Assembly (NCBI GenBank): GCA_029961685.1
Contig: JARWKL010000015.1
Coordinates: forward strand, 20,357,720 to 20,421,719
Reading direction: 5' to 3'
Length of the DNA stretch: 64,000 bases
Origin: Aristolochia californica
Lineage: Eukaryota > Streptophyta > Magnoliopsida > Piperales > Aristolochiaceae
Shown here piece after piece: positions 49,301 to 61,942 of the stretch (position 1 is its first letter; the number at the start of each line of letters is the position of its first letter). Position numbers and translations under genes: made by a program. Under the pieces are notes generated by a model. The model was given only the letters and a program-made list of their open reading frames with translations. It did not search any database and had not been told where the DNA came from.

Positions 49301-52300
49301 TCGTGAAGCGAGGTACTAATTACATGATACTCACAATTCTGTTTTTCAGTGATAACTATTTATCTTGAGAATATTGTTTTTTCATTCCTGCAGGTGACTG
49401 AAACTTTCTTGTAACTGATAATATCTTTAAATCTGTTATTTCTTCTGCATTTGATGGAAACCTTAGTCCAAGATTGCTGTTTTTGTTAGATAAACATTAG
49501 ACATCAGTCAACTCACTCCCTGCAAATATTTAATGTCCATGTTCTAATGTTTGGATTATGTGGAGTGGTTTAATTAACAATATATTTTGGTTTACTCTTG
49601 TCTCGGTTTTTTGGTTTGTCTTCAGCTCCACCTAAAGTGACTAATTTGAAGATAGTTGGAGACTTGAGGGAAGGGGGCAAAGTGAATGTAAGTGCTAATG
49701 TCACTGGAGGAACCGAAGGTTCTAGTAGAATCCAATGGTTTAAAACTAGATTCTCAAATCTGGAAGGTGAAAATGGTCTTGAAGTTTTAACTGCATCCAA
49801 AATAGCAAAGGTGAGGATCTTCCATACTTCAGTTATTTATCAGGAGAATTCTCAGGATTGTCTCATCCTCAACTTATAATCTCTTTTTCCAAAAGTACTC
49901 TTTGTTGCTTTTGTGGGTTTCTTCATGAAGCTTGTTATCGGCCTCTGATCTTCCATTAAAAAGAAACATTGGCTTTTGTGCAGGCATTCCGTATTCCATT
50001 AAGTGCGGTTGACTATTACATAGTTGCAAAGTTTACTCCTATGGCTCTAGATGGTGAATCTGGCGAGCCAGCATTTGCTATTTCGGAGAAAACAGTTGAA
50101 AGTGAGTATAGAATCCTTGGGTTTAGACTTCATTGATGACACCCATGTATGAACACAATGATCAAGAAAACAAATTTTTACCTACAAATGCTATTGCGCA
50201 CGTAATGGATTCGCTAATTGTGTTAGTACATTATCCTATTGTCATTTGCAGTGGCTTTTAGTTATGATTGTCAATCGTTTCTTTGTGGAAAGATGAGCTC
50301 TGTCCTAAATTCTTGTCTTTCAATTTTATTTGTTGAGATTTACATGTTGTAGCTTTGGAATGAAACTGCAGGTGAGCATGGATCATATTTGTAGTGGATG
50401 AATTAACTGATGGATCTTTGGTGTACATCGATGAAGTTCTTATTAAGGAAAAAATATTGTATTATTCTTGTAGGGGGTAGTAAAACTATCTTTTCTGTTT
50501 TCAAAATTTCGTTTCTTTTGTGGGTAATGAGAAGAGAGAATTCATTAAAAGAGGCCAACGGAGGGGCAATAAAGTACAATCGGAGGAGAGCATCAAAGAA
50601 AGTGCTCAGCGGGCTAAGCCAAAAAAGAAAATGGGAGAGAAAACAAAAGAATAAGCAAACCAAAATACAAGGAGAAAAGAAAAACCAAAGGGGGAGGCTC
50701 AGGCTGAAAGTGAGATGCTGACGGTGGACCCCCTTCTCAGCTAAGTTATCTGCCACCCCATTCACCTCCCTCAGAACATGCTGCCAATGAATGGGCGTGG
50801 ATCTACAACTATCCTTGATCTTGTCGAAGTACTCCAGAAATCGCCTAAGCGTGGGCTTATTTTCTGATGTCCGCGAAATGATTCCACGAAATGATTGCAA
50901 GGGATTAATCCTTAACAACCAGTAGGGTCAAGAACTACTTGACATATACCTGAAGGCCCTGAGGAGAGCTCAGAGCTTTCAACTGTGGATTGACATTACC
51001 CAAAAGGTGCAGAATAAACAAGAACTGTCCCTAGTGAGTCCCGAATCACTCCCCCAAGTCTAGGATTCCCCCTAGAGCTGCTGTCAAAGTTGAATTTCAA
51101 CCAATTTTCAAGAGGCTACCGTGCAATCAGCTGCACAATGCAATGCGGGGTCGAATGGTTGATTGATTGCCAATTTCTCCTTTTAATTGAGTTAGGCAGA
51201 TGGTCAGTGTCCTTTAATTTGTTTGCCCAAAACAAAATGTAACTTATAGTCTTTTTAATGATTTTTCCATGGGAAGATTGCTTACCTCAAAAATTCTTTT
51301 TTTTTTTTGTGCTCATTCCAAATGTTTCTGGAGATTGCTGAATGGTGAGGTGCACAAGTTCTTACTGGTTTTGCTCTAGGGGATAGATTGAGAGAGGAGG
51401 ATAAATGAAGGGGGGTGACAAGTCTGAATCCCAAATTTAAGGGTGCATGACCCCCAAATTTGCTGAGTGACTGGGCAATGGAGAAGGTAATTCATAGATT
51501 TCGGTTGGTTCTCACAACTTTCATGAGGGGTCATCCAAAGTTCTCTCCCTCTTGGAGAGATGATTAGCTGCAAGAATCTTGATTTGAGGGCACACCTAAG
51601 AAAGTTGGCCACTTTTGAGGGGCTGGGATTTTCCAAGGAGTATTCCCCAAGGGAGTGGAGTCAAGATTGACCCAACACAAGAATGAAAATTGGCAGGCAA
51701 CCAAGTAACAGCTATAGGGATCTCGATTTCCATACCATGGTATCAAGACCCCAACCCCTTATATATCTTTCTTCTAGAAGGATGAGAAGATTCATGGCCT
51801 TAGTGATTTCATCATATGTGAGGGCTCTTCTAAGATTAAGGTCCCATGCACAAATGTTAAGACTGTTTCGAGTGCGAGTCTCCAACAATCACATTTTGGG
51901 TTTGCTGCCTCTTTGTAGAGATGTGACATTGGCCACACAATCATCTTGAAGCAATGTTTCATGCCAAAAGGTTGCGTGTTATCCACTCCTCACATGGATA
52001 GAGTAATCACACCCAACCAAAGGCCGCAACTTACAAATGGTTTTCCATAAGCTAGAAGCTCGACTTGGTGGTTTGGTAGATCGAAGCCACTAGGAGTCAC
52101 TATAACGATGCTTCACCTCAATTATATTTTTCCACTTGCTATTCTGTTGAGTTTTTTGGGCATCGGTTCCATCACAAATGACTAGCCACTCAAGAGGTTT
52201 ATTGCTCAACCTTGTAACCCATTAATTTTTTTTTCTCATTTTTCAATGTGGAATTGTTACCTACTCATCACATCTTCCAAAGCCACTCGAGCGAAGAGTA

Positions 52301-55300
52301 GAGCTCACTAACCTGATTTTTCGAATACAAAGACTACTTAGAAGTAAGGTTTTCAAACTTCATGTCAACTGACAAGGTGGTGCTTGAACTCATTTGCGGT
52401 ACCCCTCCAAAGGAATTGTCTTTCAATGGCTTCAATGTGGTTAGCTATTGATGCATGGCAACTAATGAAGGAGAGGTAGTAATTAGGGAGACCTGCTAGG
52501 GTGGCTCTCCTGGACACTGATAGGTGATTATCATACTAATTTGCGAGCGAATCCTCAAAATAGTTAAAGATGGGGTCCAAAGGGCCTTCCTAGGCGTGCC
52601 CAAGAACAAGTGAAGACCAAGGTGATAGGGGAGGGTACCATTTCAGTACCAAATTTGCCAAATAAGAGGTGACCATTAATGTTAGTGCCCATGAGCATAG
52701 GCTTTGACCAATTTATCCTCTGGCAGGGGATCAATTCATAGATTTAAAGAAGGGCTTCGATACTGGTTAGTTGATCAGTGTCCCCACTGATCAAGCAAAT
52801 TTTGTCATGAATCACAGGGGTACCACCCATCAAATACTTAGTGATGAGGAAGGAGTCCAATTTTTTTGCTTAGCAAAGGCAAAGAGAGTTGATAGAGCTT
52901 CTCCAACAATGTTGAAGAGCAAGAAGAATGAATGTGAAGATAGGCAACTTTTTATCTACATTTTCCACCTATACCCAAAGCCTTTTCAAAATAGGACAAG
53001 GAAAGGCCAATTAACTTTGTCGAAAGCCTTTTCCATGTCCAACTTTTGAATGACCCTAGATTGGTTACTTTTTTTGAAGGAATGGAGAAGTTCATAAGCT
53101 GAGAAGGCCACATCAAGGATTTGCTTGCCTTTTAGGAAGGTACACTATTTATTGCTAATGACATTTGGAAGGACTTTACCTATGTCAGAGTGGTTCCGTC
53201 CACTCTTGTTAGAGTTTGTGGTCTGAGTTAGGTACTTGGCTTTCCGCACCTTAAACGGCTAGTCTTTTCGGGTTGTATTGGCTAGGTATCTGACTCAGAA
53301 CTTCGTAGTTAAGCGAGCCTGGGCTAGAGTAATTCTAGGATGGGTGACCTCCTGGGAAGTACTCTTGCCTAGGACTTTGACATGGTATCAGAGCTAGGCA
53401 CGCCACGGCCCGCGTTCGTATCCCGTGAGAAGCGGCTCCAGAATGGGCGGGGTGGGTGTCAGAGTGGTTCCGTCCACTCTTGTTAGAGTTTGTGGTCTGA
53501 GTTAGGTACTTGGCTTTCCGCACCTTAAACGGCTAGTCTTTTCGGGTTGTATTGGCTAGGTATCTGACTCAGAACTTCGTAGTTAAGCGAGCCTGGGCTA
53601 GAGTAATTCTAGGATGGGTGACCTCCTGGGAAGTACTCTTGCCTAGGACTTTAACAACCTAGTCTAGTGGATAGGCAATTAGCTTGTAAGACTCAAGATA
53701 AGGCTGATGGCGTGAAATCCACTAGGGTTCTTGGCTCCTTCCTATTTTGGGATGGGTGCACTAAAGGAGGCTCCTACAGACTTATCGATGATGCCATTTT
53801 GGAAGAAGTAATTGAACATTGCTAGAGTATCATTTATAAGAAATTTCCTTCCAAATTTGTAGAATTCGGTGATGAATCCATCTGGCCTTGGGGCTTTTTT
53901 GGATGGGAAGGAACTTACCGCAGCAGCAATGTTCTCTAGGGAGAGAATGGCAACTCAAGAGAGGCGACATCAAAGGAGAAAGAGACATGAACTGCGGGGT
54001 AGCAAGGACGGATCTCTGAGGAAGGTTCTTGTAAGGCTTTGCAAAGAAGGCAGAGAGAGAGAGAGTTAGATATTGCTGTTTGATCAGAAGATAGAGAGCC
54101 AATAATCTTAAGAGACATGATAGAATTGCTTCTAAAATGAGCAGATGGCACAGAATGAAGGTATTTGGAGTTGGCATCTCTCTTAGTCAACCATCTAAAC
54201 CGAGCAAATTGAAGATTGTTTCCTGCAGAACAATAGTTTCTAATTGAAGCTTTAGGAATGTTTGAGATTCATTCTCAAACCGAGCAAGGTTGCAGGATTC
54301 CTCAAGCAAGTCAAACTGCTGAATTTGAGAGAGGTCAGTTTATTTTTTCAAAGAGCTACGAACCGGCCAATGGTTGATTTGATTTTTCAAGCTCTTCAAT
54401 TTCAGAGCAAAATGGTGGCAGGGGATGCCTGCCACTGAGATCTGATTCCACCATGAGCCAATTAGATCAGTATAACCCTTCTTCTTCAAACCACAAAAGT
54501 TCAAAGCAAAACGGACTGACATGCCTATTGATGCTTGAATTATCAAGGGATATCATGCAGTGATCAGAAGTCGGCTTCAGGAGGGCAGGAATAATTTCGA
54601 GTTTCAAGAGAGTTGGGGGGGTGAAGTAAGCATCGATCATTTGCATATCCAACAAGACAAAATTTCTTGCTTTAGTTATTTTATTTAGCTTTTTTAATTG
54701 CGATAAAATAACTGGTAAGTTTTTCGTACGTTGACTATAGTTCCACTGACAGATAACACTTAAAATTGTTCTCGGAGGATAGAAAAATGTTCTTTTTAAT
54801 TTTTTTTTGTTTTAGTTGTGGATGATAGCAAAATCTTCTTCTGTTTTTAAAAAATTATTTTACTTGATTTTTTTAATTTACAGTTGACATTATCTGTTAT
54901 TATTACATGACCCAATTGGAGCTGCAACCTCAAATAAGTTTTTATTTTGCTTGCAACCTGTACAGGTCATAGGTCAAAATAGTGTTGTTACCTTTTTACA
55001 GAAATTTTAGCATTGAGCAACCAACACCTGCTGCTTTCCTGTATAATGATTATCTCTTTATCTATTGGCAGCTTTACCCCCGAGCCTAAATTTCTTATCT
55101 GTCACTGGTGATTACTCAGAGGGTGAAATGTTGACAGCATCATATGGGTATATAGGGGGCCATGAAGGAAAAAGTCTCTACAATTGGTATCTTCATGAGG
55201 TATTTATTTTGCTGAAAGAATCACTTTATCTGTGCTTCTGCAGCACAGAATTCGGAAACAACTGTCTTGTCACTAGGGTTTCCTGAGGCAAATTTTCTAA

Positions 55301-58300
55301 TTACATCTTTGAATGTAAATGTCTCTTAATTGTACTAGTCATTGCAAATTAAAATAGCAATGGCTTTGATCGGCCACATTTTCTTTAATGTGCCTTCTGC
55401 AACTTATACTGGAAGTTCGTTGTGGAAGTGATTGTCACTAGTTCAACATAGTTGAAGACATCCATGCAAAATTTTTCAAAAGTAATGCTGATTACCAAAA
55501 AAAATTTCATGTAATAAAAAGTATGGGTTTTTCACTAATCTTCTCAGTCATAAAAATATGAGAAAATTGTTTGATTGTATAAGAGTAAAGTGGTGCTTAT
55601 CAAGTAAAAGACTAGTGTTTTTTTTTTCTCCATTTATCAGAATTGCTGGAAGGCATTAGCAGTCACCAATGTGGTAAAAAATGTAATTCAGTACGAAGTA
55701 CAAACATGACGTGGATGTAAACATCTAATAATGGATCTGGCATATGATGGATCAGGATAGAGTAACAGGTTCTATGTAGCTGAACCCAACATAATTGGGA
55801 GAAGACTGGTGACACTTGTGATAATATACTTTAACCGTCTGATATATTTTCAAGTATACATTGGTTTAAGCTCATGTGCCTCACCGGATTAGCACCAGTA
55901 ACTTGTCTGATCTGGTATTGGCACATTGTGCAGCGTGCTTGCAATATTCTTATGATTTGGTGTTGTGCAGGGTGAAAATGAGATAGGCGTTCAAATACCT
56001 GAGGCATCTGGTCTTCTTCAATACCGCATTACCAAAGAGGCCATAGGCAAGTTTGTTTCATTTAAATGCACTCCTGTACGAGATGATGGAGCTGTTGGTG
56101 AACCGAGAACTTGCTTGGGACAGGAGCGTGTTCGTCCTGGTGATTACATTTCCTTATGCATTAAGAAAATACTGCTTGATCTTTAAACCTTTCAACATGC
56201 AGTAGTATTGTGCTTTTGCAAGATTATTTTTGCAGTAGTAAAACCATGCAGTAAAAAGGAATTATAAATGACAGTTCCAAGTGGTTATTAAGAGTAAAAT
56301 CATGTATACATTTAAAAAAAAAAAATTTCTGACAGGTTTTGATTGTAATGTTTAATGTGTCAGTTTCAGTGTTTCTGGTAGTTTTAGAACATCATTAATT
56401 AATTAGAAATTGGGTGAGATTCCAGTTCTGGTGATTTGCTCTAATACTTCTGTTACTTATGGAACTGCCTTGCAGGAAGCCCGAGGTTGCTTTCCCTGCA
56501 GATTGTAGGGGAGGAAATTGAAGCTTCTGTGTTGAATGTTGACAAAAAATATTGGGGAGGAGAGGAAGGAGATTCAGTTTTCCGTTGGTTTGTGGTATGG
56601 GGATTTGTGCTTATCAGATATGAGTGGTACCGGTTAGCTTAAAATGGTTAATATTTGTGGAATATTAAAATACATGTGGTTGTTAATAATCATAGATTTA
56701 CTGGATTAATGAGCGTCAGTCCTTTTAATTGAGTTTTTATTTGGTAGATAAAATAAGTTTCATGATTACAGACCAATCCAGATGGAACAGAGAGAGAAAT
56801 TACAAGTGCATCAGCTTCCTCATATACCCCATTGAAGGAGGATATTGGCTGTCTGATATCTGTTTCATGTGAACCTGTTAGAAGCGATTGGGCTTGTGGC
56901 CCTACTGTTATCTCTGAGAAAGTGGGACCTATTATACCTGGTATGTTTGGAGATTCTTGTGATTTTCATAAAATTTTGTTTGCAAGTAATTCTTTGGACA
57001 ATGGTTCACCAAATTCTTATCAGCTACCAAGTGCCTGATGTGTAGGCTGCTGTATGGCATGTATCAGTATCAATCTCCTCAATTACTATTGCATAGCAGG
57101 TTATACAGTGGAGCATGCTGGGGATTCATATGGTCTTCTGCCTCTGAAGAAGTGTTTTCAGGCTCAGAGGATAATTTTCTTTGAACAAAATTCAAAATTG
57201 TTAGTAACTAGGAAGTTTTCTTTGTTGTGCATCTGCAGGATCTCCTACATGTCAGTCTCTTGAATTGCATGGGTCAATGATGGAAGGACAGCGTCTAGGA
57301 TTTATTGCTACATATAGTGGAGGGTAAGACTCTGCACTAATCTTTATATTAGATATCTTTATTTTAATTTTTTGTTCCCTAATTGTGTCCGAATTTGAAG
57401 TTAATCTTCTATAACTTTCAGCGAGAGAGGCAATTGTACCTATGAGTGGTATCGGGTGAAAGGGAAGGGGTTGAAGGACAAAATAAGTGGTGATGGTGAG
57501 TAGATAATCGTCAAGTACCTCTTCTGCCCTATCTCATGAGTCAATTTTAGCCTTTTAGACTAAAATCGTAATGGGATATTTCTATTTGCAGAGTTTCTTG
57601 ATTTAACTTTAGAAGATGTGGGTAGGCGTATTGAGTTTGTCTACACACCCACGCGGAGGGATGGATTAAGAGGAAAAGTGAAGAGCATTGTTTCAGATGT
57701 CATTGCTCCTGGTAAATGGCATTTTTTTTGGGTTCTAGAACTATGTGTTAAGTTATTATTATTGTTAATTATCTGTTTAAAATAAGTTATTGTGTTTGCT
57801 ACATTTTTTGTCTATATTGCTTGCTTGTGTTTAGGATAAGTTGCCACTTGTAGCTTGGGTTTATAAACTTGTCTATGACTGAACTCTATTTCTCTTTGGC
57901 TATCTGTTAGGCAAACGACTAAGGAACTGTTGGTTTTGCATGTACGCTTCCATTTCATATCTCTCATTCAATTTCTTTCAACAGCAAATCCTGTAGGTCT
58001 TGAACTTCTTATTCCAGACTGCTGTGAAGATACGGAAGTGGTTCCTCAGAAATCTTATTATGGTGGGCAGGAAGGTCCTGGAACGTTTATCTGGTCCAGG
58101 ACCAATAGGAAGCTGCAGGGATCTGAATTAAGGAACATATTGGATGCTTGTGAAGATTCAGTCGTTCTTGGGAAAGCACCGTAAGTTTAACATCTCCTGG
58201 TTGGTTATGATATTCAATCTTGTCAGTGATGGTAATTCTTCTGAAACTGCCCATTTTGCTGTATGTTGGGTTATTGAGACAGAACATACACACCATCACT

Positions 58301-60286
58301 GGAAGATGTGGGATCTTATATAGTGCTGTATTGGGTGCCGATGCGTGCTGATGGGGTTTGTGGGGACCCACTGGTTACAATTAGCTATAACCCAGTTGCT
58401 GCAGGTACGCCAAATTTGTTTTCACAGGTGCTCTATTGTACTAGTATTCTTTTTGATTACTGACATTACTGTGAATTGTAATAAAAAAACAGCTCTTCCA
58501 GTAGTTTCCAATGTTCATGTGAAGGAGTTGTCTACTGGTATATATTGTGGAGAAGGGCAATATTATGGTGGATACGAGGGATCTAGCCTATTTAGCTGGT
58601 ATAGAGAAACTAATGAAGGAACAATAAACCTCATAAATGGAGCTAACTCAACTACCTATGAAGTTACAGATTCTGACTACAATTGCCGCTTATTATTTGG
58701 GTAACTCTTCTATCCTATCATATCTCTCTCAAGTTGTTTAGTGATGCTTCAGTCATGTGCTATGGAATATTAGTTGTGGTACCAAAGTAAAGGTAGACCT
58801 ATCGTTATTTCTCCAGGCAACTTCATCTATGTACTGCAAGGATGGCATAGTTAGCTTCTTAGTATTTTTCTTCTCGTTATCTCTTGAATGGCCTGCACTT
58901 TGATTTTCTGGTGTTTTTTTATTTTTTATTTGACAATTGATTTCAGTCACTTGTTGTGCCACATACACGTATTGCATGTCTCCTAATGAACCATGTTAAA
59001 ATATTTCCTGTAGTTATACACCCATTCGCTCGGATTCAATTGTGGGAGAACTCAGATTGTCTGAACCTACTGATATCGTCCTTCCAGGTAAACTCAAATA
59101 TTGTGGATTATGAGCCATGAATCCATCAATTGCCTTCTTTTTTAAGTTACTCTTTGAATTGAAACAGATTTTCTCTGATACTAGTTGCCAATATGGCTGG
59201 CTTGATCTGTAAACTACGGAGCCCAAATAAAGTTTTCTATTTTGCAAGTACAGGATATTGTTTGGATGAGCAGAAAGGTATTGCTGGCCTCTAATCATAT
59301 GCTTTTATATTTTATCTGTAGAGCTTCCGAAAATTCAGATGCTTACTTTAACCGGAAAGGCAATTGAAGGCGATATACTCACAGCTGTGGAAGTCATCCC
59401 AAATAGTATAACTCAGCAACATGTATGGCAAAACTATAAGAAAAATGTTCAATACCAATGGTACAGGGCTTTACTTCTCCTTTATGTATCTTTCTTGTCT
59501 CATTTATTCTTGATTGAATTACTTCTTGTCATCATTCCATATGGCTGATGTAAATTTTAAATCTGCAGGTTCATATCCTCAGTAGACTCAGAGAATCAAT
59601 CCTTTGAGCCATTGCCGTCACAGCATTCCTGCTTGTACAGGATGCGGCTGGAGGATATTGGTCGATGCTTGAGGTGTGAATGCATTGTCACAGATGTTTT
59701 TGGCCGGTCAAGTGAACCTGCGTCAGCTGTAACCTCTCCTATTTTACCAGGTCTAACTGAATCAATTGATTGTCTACTCTATTCTGCTTGTGCATGAATT
59801 ATTACATTCTGATCATGGCAATTGCTGCTTTCAGGAATTCCAAAGATTGATAAACTGGAAATTGAAGGCAGAGGTTTTCACACAAACTTATATGCTGTTC
59901 GTGGAACTTACAGTGGTGGAAAAGAAGGTAAAAGCCGGATTCAGTGGCTGAGGTCAATGGTTGGAAGTCCCGATCTTATCTCAATACCAGGTTGGCACTA
60001 GAGCACAAAATCTGTCAGTGGTGATCTTGCAAGTCATGCCATTTTTCTGGCTCCTTGATTGTAAAGGTTCTCTATCCGAACTTCAGCATTTCACTAAAGA
60101 AAGTGTCCTGTTGCTACAGGTGAGATAGGGCGGATGTACGAAGCTAATGTTGATGATGTGGGGTATAGGCTGGTGGCTATCTACACTCCAGTTAGAGAAG
60201 ATGGTGTTGAGGGACAACCTGTCTCTGCATCGACGGAGCCCATTGCAGTTGGTATAGCTAGATTTTAGTTCTCTTTCTCTTTCACA

Positions 60287-60317
<31 letters not shown>

Positions 60318-61942
60318 TTTCTATTTCTCTCTCTCTGTCCTCCAGATTCCAGTTTTGATCTTACTTTCTTTTCCTATATTTTCAGAACCTGATGTTCATA
60401 AAGAAGTGAAACAAAAATTGGAGCTTGGAGCTGTGAAGTTTGAGGTGATATCTACTGAACTTATTGAGATCTTCCTCTCTTGATGTCAGATGAAGATGTC
60501 GTCTATATTATCATGTGTTGTAGTTAATAAACATGCAAATGCCATGGTCCTTGTCAAACCCAAAATGCCTAGTGACAAAAAATGCTTCATGATGATTCTT
60601 TTTCCATCTTGAGCAAGGAGTTGAATTTCGATGAAACATAGTTTAGTTAAGCACAAACAAACACTCTCATCAGTGGATTCTTCACAGATAGAAGGTTTCT
60701 AATTATTCACAATGGTGAGGTTACACATTTGTTGCCACCCAAGAGTGGAAAAAAGCCGTAGGCGATAACTGCAGGGCTCCATGTAGTAGGACTCCTAAAA
60801 TCTGACTTGGCTTGGCCGAGACAGTTTGTATCCACAGAGTCAAGTGTGCCTTCTTCCAGCCCAAATGGCATGTGGTCAAACTGGAAAGGCCTAAGTCAGA
60901 TCTGAGTTGGACCGAATTTGATTGAATTAGACCAATTCTTGTGTGAGATGGGGGTCCTGCTGGGTCAGATCCCTGCCAGCCTTGGAGTTCTATTTTGACC
61001 CGTGCAATTCATGAATCTGGCAAGACGCAGAACCACATTGAAAGCTTTCTGCATCACGGTGTTCTGACCAGGTGAAGGGTTGACTTAGATGCAGGAAGTG
61101 GTGGTTCGGCTGAGTATCCTCCCCCTCCGACTTGCCTCCAGGTCTTCCTGAGTCCAGATGGTGACCCAACTTCTTGGTTGGTCTGACTCAGTTTTCCTGC
61201 TGTTTGAGTTGGTTGCTGAGTCCAGGTTGGAACACCATGGTCTGCAACGATAAAGAAGATTATGGCATGGTAGCTCTAATTAATTCACTGAATCAAATTT
61301 GTGGATGTACTTCTCTCTGTTAACTCTTCATCAGTGACTGATTGATGATGTACCATTATACTTTCTACGTTTAACATATGTGTATTCTTCTGTATGCAGA
61401 CATTGTGTGACCGTGATCGCTCACTGAAAAAGGTTCTGCCTGCTTCCTGGCTAGCTATATCTCTTTTTATTATCTCCAAAAAAGAGAAGGACTTAATGAA
61501 ATGAACACCTTTGACAATGCACTCTCCTTGTATCTCTATAGGCTCCAGGATCAGGCAGTTTGGAAAGAAGAATTCTTGAAGTCAATAGGAAAAGAGTTAA
61601 GGTTGTCAAACCTGGTTCGAAGACTTCTTTTCCAGCTACTGAAATTCGTGGATCTTACACTACTCCATTCCATGTAAGCTTACTCTGTACATATTAGTTA
61701 TTTTATCCATAGTCTTGAGGAGGTTCTATCCTACTGAATGATCAAATATTTCACCATTTCAACAGGTGGAACTATTTCGAAATGACCAGCATAGGTTGAA
61801 GATTGTAGTGGATAGTGAGAATGAAGTGGATTTGATGGTCCAAACGAGGCATATGCGAGATGTTATTGTTCTCGTGATCAGGGGCCTTGCACAGAGGTTC
61901 AACAGTACTTCCCTCAATTCTCTCCTGAAGATCGAAACATAG
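40313..61942 (+). CDS. AIR9 microtubule-associated protein
   Basis: Large microtubule-associated protein that marks cortical microtubules, the preprophase band and the cortical division site. I trace 37 coding exons: 40313-41158, 41905-41976, 42468-42533, 42934-43005, 44162-44227, 44313-44375, 44451-44516, 44837-44936, 45122-45223, 45926-46158, 46246-46360, 46697-46817, 46955-47130, 47274-47409, 49065-49165, 49265-49312, 49626-49810, 49984-50101, 55072-55199, 55971-56139, 56476-56594, 56772-56940, 57239-57323, 57422-57495, 57592-57711, 57985-58180, 58283-58404, 58493-58700, 59014-59087, 59322-59460, 59569-59750, 59835-59990, 60120-60251, 60386-60444, 61400-61432, 61542-61673, 61766-61942. This gives 1719 residues, near the 1708 of Arabidopsis. 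Order: basic Ser/Lys-rich microtubule-binding N-terminus (1-270), leucine-rich repeats (about 283-430), 11 A9 repeats (about 480-1590) and a conserved C-terminal domain ending NSLLKIET. Confidence 0.95.
43596..43922. repeat. Direct repeats in AIR9 intron 4
   Basis: Two roughly 120-bp copies, starting at 43596 and 43803, share AAGTTGGGTC, CCCATC(C/T)CAAAAT, CAAGTTAGAAAACC and AACCTAAGATCTTTATA. They end in ATTCTTTA(G/A)CA. Related but more diverged words (CTCAAAATGACTAGTCAAG) occur at about 48504-48525 in intron 14. The family looks transposon-derived. No coding frame. Confidence 0.8.
53183..53382 (+). repeat. Cassandra left LTR with 5S rRNA-like segment
   Basis: 200 bp, starting TGTCAGAG and ending CTTTGACA. 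Positions 53295-53363 match the 3' two-thirds of plant 5S rRNA, including the internal pol III promoter parts: box A (AGTTAAGCGAGCCTGGGC), the intermediate element (AGGATGGG) and box C (GACCTCCTGGGAAGT). The 5' part of the 5S sequence is not recognisable. Confidence 0.95.
53457..53656 (+). repeat. Cassandra right LTR with 5S rRNA-like segment
   Basis: 200 bp, identical to the left LTR by eye except for one G-to-A change near the end (CTTTAACA instead of CTTTGACA). The 5S-like segment is at 53569-53637 and has the same intact box A, intermediate element and box C. Confidence 0.95.
60287..60314. repeat. (CT)n microsatellite in AIR9 intron 33
   Basis: About 14 CT units in a pyrimidine-rich intron, between exons ending at 60251 and starting at 60386. 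Confidence 0.9.

Larger units (their letters stand above)
53178..53661. mobile_element. Complete Cassandra-type TRIM retrotransposon
   Basis: Non-autonomous mini-retrotransposon of 474 bp (53183-53656). It has two 200-bp LTRs, TGTCA...TGACA ends, and a 5-bp target duplication ACCTA (53178-53182 and 53657-53661). A primer-binding site TGGTATCAGAGC (53383-53394) lies directly after LTR 1. A purine-rich tract GAATGGGCGGGGTGGG (53441-53456) lies directly before LTR 2. The internal domain is only 74 bp and non-coding, so movement needs proteins from other elements. 5S-rRNA-derived sequence in both LTRs defines the Cassandra family. It lies inside the LINE within AIR9 intron 18. At 474 bp it is shorter than the Cassandra elements I know of. 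Confidence 0.95.
50490..54665 (-). mobile_element. Decayed 5'-truncated LINE in AIR9 intron 18
   Basis: Read on the minus strand, pieces of a plant L1-type non-LTR retrotransposon appear in the correct order. First is the end of the endonuclease domain (SDHCMISLDNSS, FCFELLWFEEEG, about 54655-54340), then the reverse transcriptase fingers (KKAPRPDGFITEFYKFGRKF, about 53905-53845). Next is the palm motif-A region (LDMEKAFDKVNW, about 53050-53005), then a zinc-knuckle (YLLHCPVTQQIW, about 51560-51500) and an RNase H end (HVLREVNGVADNLAEKGV, about 50800-50740). Multiple stops and shifts break the frame. The 5' part (ORF1 and most of the endonuclease) is missing. It lies antisense to AIR9 and is interrupted by a Cassandra element. 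Outer limits are approximate. Confidence 0.88.

Noticed and set aside
53295..53637. Genuine 5S rRNA genes in tandem
   Set aside because: Each copy lacks the 5' part of 5S rRNA and sits in the LTR of a TRIM with target duplication and primer site, so these are Cassandra LTRs, not functional rRNA genes.
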